Of a stretch of 64,000 nucleotides of DNA, positions 17,081 to 23,978 are shown one piece after another. The stretch covers positions 1-64,000 of the forward strand of contig CAJTXE010000014.1 in assembly GCA_910580225.1 (NCBI GenBank), written 5' to 3'. Under the pieces are notes generated by a model. It saw only the letters and a list, made by a program, of their open reading frames with translations. It had not been told where the DNA came from and did not search any database. Both the position numbers and the translations under genes were made by a program. Positions within the stretch are counted from its first letter, which is position 1, and each line of letters starts with the position of its first letter. The stretch comes from an uncultured Acetatifactor sp. (lineage in GTDB: Bacteria > Bacillota > Clostridia > Lachnospirales > Lachnospiraceae).

Positions 17081-17719
17081 TTGGATTTGGAGACGTTTCA
17101 AAAACCGTTGACACAGGAGGAGGAAGCCGGGTATATCCGCTTGCTGCGCCATGGTTCCCCTGAGGAGGCCGAACGGGCACAGAAGACACTGGTGGAACGA
17201 AACCTGCGTCTGGTAGTCCATATCGTGAAGAAATACCAGAATGCGGATGAGGATATGGAAGATTTTATTTCCATAGGATGCATCGGACTGATCAAGGCGA
17301 TCAGGACATTTGATGAGAAAAAAGGGAGGCTTGCTACCTACGCCTGCAGATGCATAGAGAATGAATTGTTGATGTTCCTGAGAGGAAAGAAAAAGTCCTC
17401 TCGGGAAGTTTCTCTTTTTGAGCCTATCGGACAGGATAAGGAAGGGAATGAAATCCATCTGGTGGATGTGATAGAGCAGAATCAGCCGGATATTATCGAA
17501 AGCATGGAGCTGACGGGGAATATCCGAAGGCTTCTGGCTTTAATGGATATCAGCCTTACAGAGCGGGAGCGGAAAATCATCATCATGCGGTACGGGCTTT
17601 ATGGAAACCGGGAGGTGACCCAGAATGAGATTGGGGAGGCGCTGGGGATTTCCAGGAGCTATGTGAGCCGGATTGAGAAAAAAGCCCTTTCGAAGCTTCG
17701 GGAGAAGTTTGAGAAGTAG
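17081..17719 (+). CDS. sigK: RNA polymerase sporulation sigma factor, SigK type, without pro-sequence
   Basis: 212 aa. Region 2 (NLRLVVHIVKKYQNADEDME, DFISIGCIGLIKAI, TYACRCIENE) and region 4 (EIGEALGISRSYVSRIEKKA) are complete. The stretch VSLFEPIGQDKEGNEIHLVD is typical of SigK/SigE. The best fit is SigK, the late mother-cell factor. The frame starts at TTG 17081 after GTGGGGG, with a stop 13 codons upstream. The protein therefore begins where processed Bacillus SigK begins (FQKPLTQEEE) and has no pro-peptide, as also seen in some clostridia. It is not interrupted by a skin element. It would act as soon as it is made. Transcribed alone. Confidence 0.88.
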   Translation: MDLETFQKPLTQEEEAGYIRLLRHGSPEEAERAQKTLVERNLRLVVHIVKKYQNADEDMEDFISIGCIGLIKAIRTFDEKKGRLATYACRCIENELLMFLRGKKKSSREVSLFEPIGQDKEGNEIHLVDVIEQNQPDIIESMELTGNIRRLLALMDISLTERERKIIIMRYGLYGNREVTQNEIGEALGISRSYVSRIEKKALSKLREKFEK

Positions 17720-17755
17720 ACGGAGGACAAATAAGAGGGAGAGATATTCATGCAA

Positions 17756-17802
17756 TGGGACAGAGTTGGTTCGATGGGGGCTGTTGAACTGACTCTGTCC
17801 TA
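17756..17802. repeat. Long hairpin downstream of sigK
   Basis: GGACAGAGTTGGTTC (17758-17772) pairs with GAACTGACTCTGTCC (17786-17800): 15 bp with two G-U pairs and a 13-nt loop, extendable to 17756/17802. There is no T run, so it is not a classic terminator. Confidence 0.6.
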
Positions 17803-17814
17803 CTCTGTTTAGTA

Positions 17815-17850
17815 AGGTAACAGTTTAGCACCCTGTTTGAACTGTTACTT
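17815..17850. repeat. Second hairpin downstream of sigK
   Basis: GTAACAGTT (17817-17825) and AACTGTTAC (17840-17848) form a perfect 9-bp stem with a 14-nt loop, extendable by two pairs. It follows the first hairpin by only 12 nt. Confidence 0.6.
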
Positions 17851-17980
17851 GGCAATGGTATAGATGCTGCGAAATTTTGTGTATTTTTCGTGTAGGTTAT
17901 ATGAGAAACATGTATAATAAGGGATGACATTGTGTCTGATGTAGAAGATTTCCGCCAGTTCTTCGCTGGGGACGCTATCT

Positions 17981-18136
17981 GAGTTTTTGTATCGTTACTG
18001 TGGGAAAAGGTGATCATCCTGCTGGATGAATATGACACGCCGCTTCAGGAGGCCCGGGAGCTATTACAGCGCTGCGGCCTGTATGCAAACCGACAGGCTG
18101 TAAAAGATTGGTATGACGGCTTCACATGTGGGTGTC
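17981..18136 (+). pseudogene. Fragment of an AAA-ATPase-like/PD-(D/E)XK superfamily gene
   Basis: A short stretch reads VIILLDEYDTPLQEA, fused directly to ELLQRCGLYANRQAVKDWYDG and FTCG. These are the Walker B-like LLDEYDTPLQEA block and the WYDGF block typical of the widespread AAA-ATPase-like (PF09820/PF08011 type) proteins of gut Firmicutes. In intact members, well over 50 residues separate the blocks, so the middle is deleted. Just upstream, FLYRYCGK continues the same protein in another frame. No start, no Walker A, no C-terminus. A decayed remnant. Confidence 0.65.
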
Positions 18137-18151
18137 TTGTTTATTTTAAAA

Positions 18152-18202
18152 TGTTAACCGTTAAAAAGTTTGGTTGACAATATTTGTGTCATAAGTTATA
18201 CT
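18152..18202 (+). promoter_or_regulatory. Promoter and BirA-like operator of the biotin operon
   Basis: Promoter: perfect TTGACA (18174-18179), 17 bp, TATACT (18197-18202). Overlapping the -35 box is an inverted repeat TGTTAACC (18152-18159) and GGTTGACA (18172-18179), 12 bp apart. This resembles the known Firmicute BirA operator (TTGTTAACC ... GGTTAACAA), which represses biotin genes when biotin is plentiful. The next genes are a biotin operon, which supports the call. The spacer is about one base shorter than in Bacillus. Confidence 0.65.
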
Positions 18203-18252
18203 TGAAAGAAAAAATCAAAAGCAAACCATCCAGGCAACCGAAAGAGGTATCT

Positions 18253-18741
18253 ATGAAAACCAGGACTAGAGAAATGACTTTGACCGCACTGTTGGCAGCC
18301 ATATTGGCGGTTTTGGGAATGTTTAAGCTCCCCAGTATCCTTCCGGGATGCGAATTCCAGCTTTCCGCACCCTTTGCAGTGTGTATTGCCGGCTGCTTCG
18401 GCTTTAAGAGATATATTCGAATCGGTATTTTGGCCAGTGTTATCAACCTGATTTTGAGTACCCATACTATCGTGAATGTCACGATAGCTATGATATTTCG
18501 TCTGGTAGCAGGAGGTATTCTGGCTGTATTCGGTGTGAATCCTCTTACGATTATCCTAAGTGGTCCGCTGGGGACAGCGGCGGGTAGAATTGTGCTGGGG
18601 GCCATATCAGGTACAGACCCATTGGTTCTGACAGCAGCAGCGGTGCCGGGAATGGTGTTCACGGCAGTGAGCGCGTCTGTAATGTATCCGATGATGAAGC
18701 GGCTGGCCTGCAGAGAGGCAAGCGTTTTGAGGCGTCCATGA
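18253..18741 (+). CDS. Small integral membrane protein, probable ECF-type S component
   Basis: 162 aa from ATG 18253 with AAAGAGG upstream. Five or six hydrophobic segments (about 9-24, 38-52, 55-72, 75-95, 100-120, 130-150), size and spacing as in substrate-binding S components of energy-coupling factor transporters. It lacks the sequence blocks I would expect of BioY. It is the first gene behind the BirA-like operator and just before bioW, so uptake of a biotin precursor (pimelate) or biotin is a reasonable guess. No energizing ATPase genes are nearby; a shared ECF module elsewhere would be needed. Confidence 0.6.
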   Translation: MKTRTREMTLTALLAAILAVLGMFKLPSILPGCEFQLSAPFAVCIAGCFGFKRYIRIGILASVINLILSTHTIVNVTIAMIFRLVAGGILAVFGVNPLTIILSGPLGTAAGRIVLGAISGTDPLVLTAAAVPGMVFTAVSASVMYPMMKRLACREASVLRRP

Positions 18742-18837
18742 AGCCGCCCATACATTACAGATATCCGCAGGCCTGCATTTTTGCATGGCATCAGGAAACA
18801 GGAGTTGGAAAAATTCAATGAATACAGAGGAAGCAAA

Positions 18838-19566
18838 ATGAATCGGTACAGTATTAAAATGAGGGCGTCAAATAAAGAAGAAGGCCACATCTCCGGAGCA
18901 GAGAGAATCGTTCCGGAGGAAGAGCTGGAACAATACTGTGCCCGTCTCCTTTCCCGCGCTCTGAGGCACAGCAAAGGGAAGCCTGATTTTATCAATCTGA
19001 AGATTGAGGCCGTGGAAGAAGAGGAGATCTTTCATCTTTCTGCGCTGCCGGTGACTACGGTGGAGACTTCGGGACCGGAGGAAGGGATGGATGTGGTGCT
19101 TGCCTATCTCCGCAGACTGGGGCTTCAGCGTGGGGAGGAGATTCTGGCCCTCTGGAAACAAAGCTTCAGCATGCGGGGGGCCATGCTCCTGGACACAGAT
19201 ACCCTCCTGCGGCTGGAGCCGGACCGGGAGAGAGGCATCCGAGCAACCTATATGGATATGGAAACCGCAGATGGGGCAGGGCGGTCTGCCTGTGAGGGCA
19301 AAAATCATTTCCATGAGGCGTTGGTTCTGGCCACAAAGGTAGTCAGTCATCCAAATATTGTGGCTGAGCTGTGTATTTCCGATGATCCCGATTATGTCAC
19401 CGGCTATATCGCTTCCCGGGAATTCGGCTATGTGCGCGTCACCAGATTGAAGGAAATGGGCAGTTCAAATGGGGGACGCATTTTTTTGTTTCGGGGGGAT
19501 GAAGAAGCACGGGAGGATTGTATCCGCTATCTCCAGCAGCAAAAAGTGCTGGTTCATATGGAGTAA
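18838..19566 (+). CDS. bioW: 6-carboxyhexanoate-CoA ligase (pimeloyl-CoA synthetase) BioW
   Basis: Activates pimelate to pimeloyl-CoA with ATP, the entry step of biotin synthesis in many Firmicutes. 242 aa, the normal length. The N-terminal signature YSIKMRAS followed by HISGAERIV is characteristic, as are the SMRGAML.D block, the ERGIRATYMD block and the late region around SDDPDYVTGYIAS. Start at ATG 18838 after AGAGGAAGC. 96 bp after the membrane protein gene, 64 bp before bioF. Implies that pimelate is taken up or made by a separate route, since no bioC/bioH/bioI is present. Confidence 0.94.
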   Translation: MNRYSIKMRASNKEEGHISGAERIVPEEELEQYCARLLSRALRHSKGKPDFINLKIEAVEEEEIFHLSALPVTTVETSGPEEGMDVVLAYLRRLGLQRGEEILALWKQSFSMRGAMLLDTDTLLRLEPDRERGIRATYMDMETADGAGRSACEGKNHFHEALVLATKVVSHPNIVAELCISDDPDYVTGYIASREFGYVRVTRLKEMGSSNGGRIFLFRGDEEAREDCIRYLQQQKVLVHME

Positions 19567-19630
19567 GGGATTGACTGCTGTGGTGGTAACATTCAGCGAT
19601 AAATTTGGCCATAGAAAGGGGCGTGAGCCA

Positions 19631-20809
19631 GTGAATAAATGGAAACGGATAGAAGAAGAGCTGCGGATTCTTCAGGAACAGCATTTATACCGCGATGTGA
19701 AAGTCATTGAAAGCTCCCAGCGGTCTCATGTCCGGTACCAGGGAAGGGATATGCTGATGCTGGCGTCCAATTCCTATCTGGATTTTTGCGGTGAGGAGAG
19801 GATCAGGGAAACTGCTGCAGAGGCGCTGACAGAATACGGCACAGGTTCCGGAGGTTCCAGACTTACCACCGGGACCACAGTATTACATATGCAGTTGGAG
19901 GAAGCTCTGGCCCGCTTTAAGGGGCGGGAGGCCGCCATGGTGTTCAACACCGGCTTTGCGGCAAATGGCGGTCTCCTTCCGGCCCTGTGTCAGGCAGGGG
20001 ACGTGATCTACAGCGACGAGCTGAATCATGCCAGCATCATCGACGGATGCAGGCAGTCCAAGGCAGAGACAGTAATTTATCGACATAACGACATGGCAGA
20101 CCTGGAACGGAAAATCCGTCAGAGGCAGGGGCGGCAGGGGATGATTGTCAGCGACGGTGTGTTTAGTATGGACGGGGACATTGTGGATTTGCCCAGACTG
20201 GTGGAGCTGGCCGATGCTTATGGTCTGCTGTCCATGATAGATGAGGCTCATGCCACCGGAGTGGTGGGGGCCTGCGGCCGGGGCTGTGAGGAACACTTTC
20301 ATATGGAGGGGCGGACAGACATCTTAATGGGTACTTTGAGTAAGGCAATCGGTGCGGAAGGCGGGTATGTCTGCGGCTCCCGGACCTTGACGGAATATCT
20401 GAAGAATAAGGCGAGGAGCTATATTTTTTCCACGTCCCTTTCTCCGGTGACCATGGCGGCAGCAAAGCGTGCGCTGGAATTGATTGAGGAGGAACCTTGG
20501 CGGGTGGGCAGACTCCGGGAGAATATTCGATGGTTTTGCAGGCAGCTTCAGCAGCATGGGATAGAAGCGGATTCTGAGACCGCCATCGTACCAATTCGGA
20601 TCGGACCGGAAGAAAAGGCTTTGAGGGTTTCCGAGCGGCTCATGGAGCAGGGATTCTTTATCCCCGCTATCCGCTATCCAACGGTGAAAAGAGGGGAGGC
20701 TATGCTGCGGGCCGCATTGATGGCCACTCATACAAAAGAAGAGCTGGCGGCTGCTGCGGAAGCCATAGCAGAAACGATTGCCGATGATAGCCGGCATTCC
20801 GTTGTGTGA
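19631..20809 (+). CDS. bioF: 8-amino-7-oxononanoate synthase BioF
   Basis: PLP enzyme that condenses pimeloyl-CoA with alanine. 392 aa starting at GTG 19631, which has GAAAGGGG upstream; the open frame extends further back through bioW without a site. Alpha-oxoamine synthase features: SNSYLDF, GTGSGGSRLTTGT, DELNHASIIDG, VFSMDGD, DEAHATGV (PLP ring Asp/His) and GTLSKAIGAEGGY with the Schiff-base Lys. Third gene of the biotin operon, followed 44 bp later by bioB. Confidence 0.95.
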   Translation: MNKWKRIEEELRILQEQHLYRDVKVIESSQRSHVRYQGRDMLMLASNSYLDFCGEERIRETAAEALTEYGTGSGGSRLTTGTTVLHMQLEEALARFKGREAAMVFNTGFAANGGLLPALCQAGDVIYSDELNHASIIDGCRQSKAETVIYRHNDMADLERKIRQRQGRQGMIVSDGVFSMDGDIVDLPRLVELADAYGLLSMIDEAHATGVVGACGRGCEEHFHMEGRTDILMGTLSKAIGAEGGYVCGSRTLTEYLKNKARSYIFSTSLSPVTMAAAKRALELIEEEPWRVGRLRENIRWFCRQLQQHGIEADSETAIVPIRIGPEEKALRVSERLMEQGFFIPAIRYPTVKRGEAMLRAALMATHTKEELAAAAEAIAETIADDSRHSVV

Positions 20810-20853
20810 ATTACCATCCGGACTTTACCGGACTGTGAAAGGAGCCGATTACT

Positions 20854-21828
20854 ATGGATTTGATACAGGAACTGAAAGAAAAGGCGCTTACTTCCGGAGA
20901 CATTTCCCGGGAAGAAGCGCTGCTGCTGGCCGGATTCCCTTTAGAGGAGTTGACGGAGGCGGCGGAAGAGATCAGGAGGAAGAAGTGCGGGCAGGGGTTC
21001 GACCTCTGCACCATCGTCAACGGAAAGTGCGGCCGCTGTTCAGAGGACTGCAAATACTGTGCCCAGAGCGCTCATTACCAGGCCAAATGCACGGAGGCCT
21101 ACGGGCTTCTGCCCACGGAAAAGCTCCTGGAGGGGGCCAGGCACAATGCGGCGAGAGGGGTACTGCGTTACTCCATTGTCACATCCGGCAGAAAACTGTC
21201 AAATCAGGAAGTGGAGCAGGTCTGCGAAAGCATCCGTGTTATCCGTGGGGAGACAGGTATTCAGGTCTGTGTGTCCTTCGGGTTGCTGGAGGAAGGGCAG
21301 TTCCGAACAATCAAAGAGGCCGGAGCTTCCCGGGTACATTGTAATCTGGAATCTTCTGCCCGGTTTTTTCCGGAAATCTGTACTACCCATACCTATGAGG
21401 ACAAAATCAATACCCTGAAAGCCGCAAAAGAGGCAGGGCTGTCTGTCTGTTCCGGCGGAATTCTGGGGCTGGGGGAGACCATGGAAGACCGCATTGACAT
21501 GGTGCTTACTGCAAGGGAGCTGGGGGTGAAATCCGTTCCTGTGAACCTTCTTAATCCCATTGCAGGAACACCCATGGAGAACCGGAAACCGTTGACCAAT
21601 GAGGAGGCCAGGCGCTGTGTGGCCATTTTCCGTTTTCTGATACCGGATGCATCTATCCGTCTGGCAGGTGGGAGAGGGCTCCTGGGGGACAAGGGGGAGC
21701 AGTGTTTTAAAAGCGGCGCCAATGCGGCTATCTCCGGGGATATGCTGACCACAGCAGGGATTACGGTGGAGACGGACAGAAAGCTGGTAAAGCGTCTGGG
21801 ATTTGAAGTGAGGCTTGACAATGAGTAA
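20854..21828 (+). CDS. bioB: Biotin synthase BioB
   Basis: Radical SAM enzyme inserting sulfur into dethiobiotin. 324 aa. The CSEDCKYC segment carries the CxxxCxxC that binds the 4Fe-4S cluster; the Cys residues and RLAGGRG Arg region used by the auxiliary cluster are also present. Other family blocks: GRCSEDCKYCAQSAHY, VCVSFGLL, NLESSARFF, NLLNPIAGTP. ATG after AAAGGAGCC. The stop overlaps the bioD start by 8 bp, pointing to translational coupling. Confidence 0.97.
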   Translation: MDLIQELKEKALTSGDISREEALLLAGFPLEELTEAAEEIRRKKCGQGFDLCTIVNGKCGRCSEDCKYCAQSAHYQAKCTEAYGLLPTEKLLEGARHNAARGVLRYSIVTSGRKLSNQEVEQVCESIRVIRGETGIQVCVSFGLLEEGQFRTIKEAGASRVHCNLESSARFFPEICTTHTYEDKINTLKAAKEAGLSVCSGGILGLGETMEDRIDMVLTARELGVKSVPVNLLNPIAGTPMENRKPLTNEEARRCVAIFRFLIPDASIRLAGGRGLLGDKGEQCFKSGANAAISGDMLTTAGITVETDRKLVKRLGFEVRLDNE

Positions 21829-22507
21829 GAAGATTTTCATTGTGGGGACAGGGACGGATGTGGGGAAGACTTATATGGCAGGTCTGATTGTGAAGAAGCT
21901 GAAGGAGAGCGGCAGAAACGCAGGCTATTACAAGGCAGCCATGAGCGGCAATGTGCGTCGGGAAGACGGCAGTCTCATTCCCGGAGACGGGGCTTATGTC
22001 AAAGGTATTTCCGGCATTGACCAGCCTTTGGAACAGATGTGTCCCTATGTTTATGAGCATGCAGTGTCGCCCCATCTGGCTTCGCGGCTGGAAGGGAATC
22101 CGGTTCAGCTGGATGTAGTGGAAAAGGGCTTTCGGGAAGTGTGCAGGGAATATGATTATGTGACCGTGGAGGGCAGCGGCGGGATATTGTGTCCGCTCTG
22201 TTTCGATGAGACGGAAATCTGGCTGGAGGATGTAATCGCCAGGCTGGAGCTGTCCTGTCTGCTTGTAGCTGACGCGGGACTTGGCACGATCAACAGCGTG
22301 GTGCTGACCACGGAATATATGCGCTCTCGTGGAATTCCCGTTAAAGGCATCCTCATCAACCGATTCCATGCCGGAAACGTCATGGAGGAGGATAATGTAC
22401 GGATGTGTGAGCACAGGACCGGACTGAAGGTTCTGGCATGTGTGGAGGAAGGGGCGAAAGAGCTCGTTTTGGACAGCGGGATACTGGCGTCTCTGTATGA
22501 GCAATAA
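21821..22507 (+). CDS. bioD: Dethiobiotin synthetase BioD
   Basis: ATP-dependent ring closure of diaminopelargonic acid with CO2. 228 aa. P-loop GTGTDVGKT at the N-terminus, the conserved YYKAAMSG Lys region, VEGSGGILCPL and the late ILINRF block. Start at ATG 21821 (AGTGAGG 8 nt upstream), inside the end of bioB. A 40-nt stem-loop (22523-22562) lies between this gene and bioA. Confidence 0.95.
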   Translation: MSKKIFIVGTGTDVGKTYMAGLIVKKLKESGRNAGYYKAAMSGNVRREDGSLIPGDGAYVKGISGIDQPLEQMCPYVYEHAVSPHLASRLEGNPVQLDVVEKGFREVCREYDYVTVEGSGGILCPLCFDETEIWLEDVIARLELSCLLVADAGLGTINSVVLTTEYMRSRGIPVKGILINRFHAGNVMEEDNVRMCEHRTGLKVLACVEEGAKELVLDSGILASLYEQ

Positions 22508-22522
22508 CTGCCGGGAGAAGAA

Positions 22523-22562
22523 GCATTCAGGGGGAATAGGTACGCTTCGGTAACCCGAATGC
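22523..22562 (+). other. Stem-loop between bioD and bioA
   Basis: GCATTC (22523-22528) pairs with GAATGC (22557-22562), and the inside can pair further (GGG/CCC, GGT/ACC around a TTCG-containing loop). No T run, so it is more likely an RNA stability or processing structure than a terminator. Confidence 0.4.
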
Positions 22563-22592
22563 AACATCCATAGGAAAAGGAAGGTGACTTGT

Positions 22593-23789
22593 ATGATCTG
22601 GTATCCATACCAGCAAATGAAGACGATGAGGACGCCATACAACATCATAGATGCCAATGGCGTATATTTATATACGGAAAATGATAAATTAATTGACTCT
22701 GTTTCCTCCTGGTGGAGTGTGATTCATGGCTACAAACATCCGGTGCTGACAGAGGCCATCAAGAATCAGGCAGATCAGTTTTCCCATGTAATGCTGGGCG
22801 GGCTGACCCATGAACCGGTTCGAAAGCTGGCGGAGAAGCTGGAGGAATGGCTGCCGGGAGATCTGGACTATTGTTTTTTCTCGGATTCCGGCAGTGTAGC
22901 CGTAGAAGTGGCGTTGAAGATGGCTTTGCAGTACTATGTGAATCGGGGAGAGCGGAAGAGAACCAAAGTCCTGTCTCTGACCCACGCCTATCACGGTGAC
23001 ACTTTCAAGACGATGGAGGTGGGGGATGACGAGGATTACCATTTTATTCTGGAAGCCTATGGGGAGAAGAAAGATGTGATACATATCCCTACACAGACAG
23101 ATGCACTGGAAGAGGCATTTGTCCGTTTTCATGAAGAGCTGAACTGCTTGATTGTAGAGCCGCTGCTTCAGGGGGCCGGGGGAATGCGGATGTACGATGT
23201 ATCCTTTCTGCAGCGGGCCAGAGCGCTGTGCGATGAATATGGTGTCCTGCTGGTGTTCGACGAAGTGGCTACAGGGTTTGGGCGGACAGGGAATCGTTTC
23301 GTGGCGGATTTGGTGCTGCCGGACATCCTGGTGCTGGGCAAGGCACTGACCGGCGGTTATATAGGGCATGCGGTTACTGTGGCCAATCATAAGGTGTATG
23401 AAGGTTTCTACGGGGACGATTCTGAAAAGGCGCTGATGCATGGTCCCACTTTTATGGGAAATGCGCTGGCCTGCAGTGTGGCGCTGAAATCCATTGAGCT
23501 GTTTGAGGAGGGAGATTATCTCTCCCGAATCCGCCGCATCGAGGAGATTACGAGGAGGGAGATGGCAGGGCTTGCACATGAGCAGATCCAGGAAGTGCGG
23601 ATCCTGGGGGGATGTGTCTGCGTGGAGGTGAAAGATCCGGACTTTCTGCAGGGCTACCAGCAGTTTGCCTGCCGGCGGGGCGTGTTCAGCCGGCCGTTTC
23701 TGCGGTATCTGTATGCCATGGTTCCCTATGTAATCACGGAGGAGGAGCTGGTACAGGTGCTGGGTGTGATGAGGGAATGGTTTGCCTGA
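22593..23789 (+). CDS. bioA: Adenosylmethionine-8-amino-7-oxononanoate aminotransferase BioA
   Basis: PLP aminotransferase making 7,8-diaminopelargonate, usually with SAM as amino donor. 398 aa from ATG 22593 (AAGGAAGGTGA upstream; a GTG at 22584 is possible). Features: WYPYQQM at the N-terminus, SSWWSVIHGY, the SDSGSVAVEVALKMALQY segment, LTHAYHGDT, VFDEVATGFGRTG with the PLP Asp, and LGKALTGGYIG with the Schiff-base Lys. Last gene of the operon although it acts third in the pathway. No clear terminator follows before the next promoter at 23827. Confidence 0.95.
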   Translation: MIWYPYQQMKTMRTPYNIIDANGVYLYTENDKLIDSVSSWWSVIHGYKHPVLTEAIKNQADQFSHVMLGGLTHEPVRKLAEKLEEWLPGDLDYCFFSDSGSVAVEVALKMALQYYVNRGERKRTKVLSLTHAYHGDTFKTMEVGDDEDYHFILEAYGEKKDVIHIPTQTDALEEAFVRFHEELNCLIVEPLLQGAGGMRMYDVSFLQRARALCDEYGVLLVFDEVATGFGRTGNRFVADLVLPDILVLGKALTGGYIGHAVTVANHKVYEGFYGDDSEKALMHGPTFMGNALACSVALKSIELFEEGDYLSRIRRIEEITRREMAGLAHEQIQEVRILGGCVCVEVKDPDFLQGYQQFACRRGVFSRPFLRYLYAMVPYVITEEELVQVLGVMREWFA

Positions 23790-23826
23790 AGCAACCGGGC
23801 AGCAAACCAAAAAAAGTAAAAAAGAG

Positions 23827-23855
23827 TTGAAAAACCTGATGGAAGAGACTATAAT
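23827..23855 (+). promoter_or_regulatory. Promoter of the hemerythrin-CheX-REC gene
   Basis: TTGAAA (23827-23832), 17 bp, perfect TATAAT (23850-23855). The leader from here to the ATG at 23979 is about 117 nt. Confidence 0.8.
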
Positions 23856-23872
23856 TTAAGAAAATCATAAAG

Positions 23873-23956
23873 AAGCCGAAGAGCAGTTTCAGGAAAGTAC
23901 AGCGAGAGAAATTTTGGCGTATGTCTTTTACGAAAAACGGCTGCGGGGGCTTTTTT
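23873..23956 (+). promoter_or_regulatory. Structured leader ending in a terminator-like stem
   Basis: AAGCC (23873-23877) and GCAG (23883-23886) can pair with GGCTT (23948-23952) and CTGC (23941-23944), closing a domain of about 55 nt. A run of T (23951-23956) follows directly. This lies in the untranslated leader 23-106 nt before the ATG, the layout of an attenuator or riboswitch. No known riboswitch core was recognised. Confidence 0.4.
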
Positions 23957-23978
23957 AATTTTATACCAGGAGGTTAAG

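Noticed and set aside
17031..17719. Skin-type element interrupting sigK
   Set aside because: The sigma factor gene is continuous from its mature N-terminus to the end of region 4; no recombinase gene is near.
18253..18741. Calling the first gene of the biotin operon bioY
   Set aside because: Size and hydrophobicity fit, but the BioY sequence blocks are not evident by eye; kept as a generic S component.
20778..21344. Open frame of 188 codons overlapping bioB
   Set aside because: Low-complexity Arg/Gly-rich translation in another frame of bioB, no ribosome site.
23862..23978. c-di-GMP type I riboswitch in the hemerythrin gene leader
   Set aside because: The expected conserved blocks (GCACAGGGCAAACC-like and GACGCAAAGCC-like) are not present.
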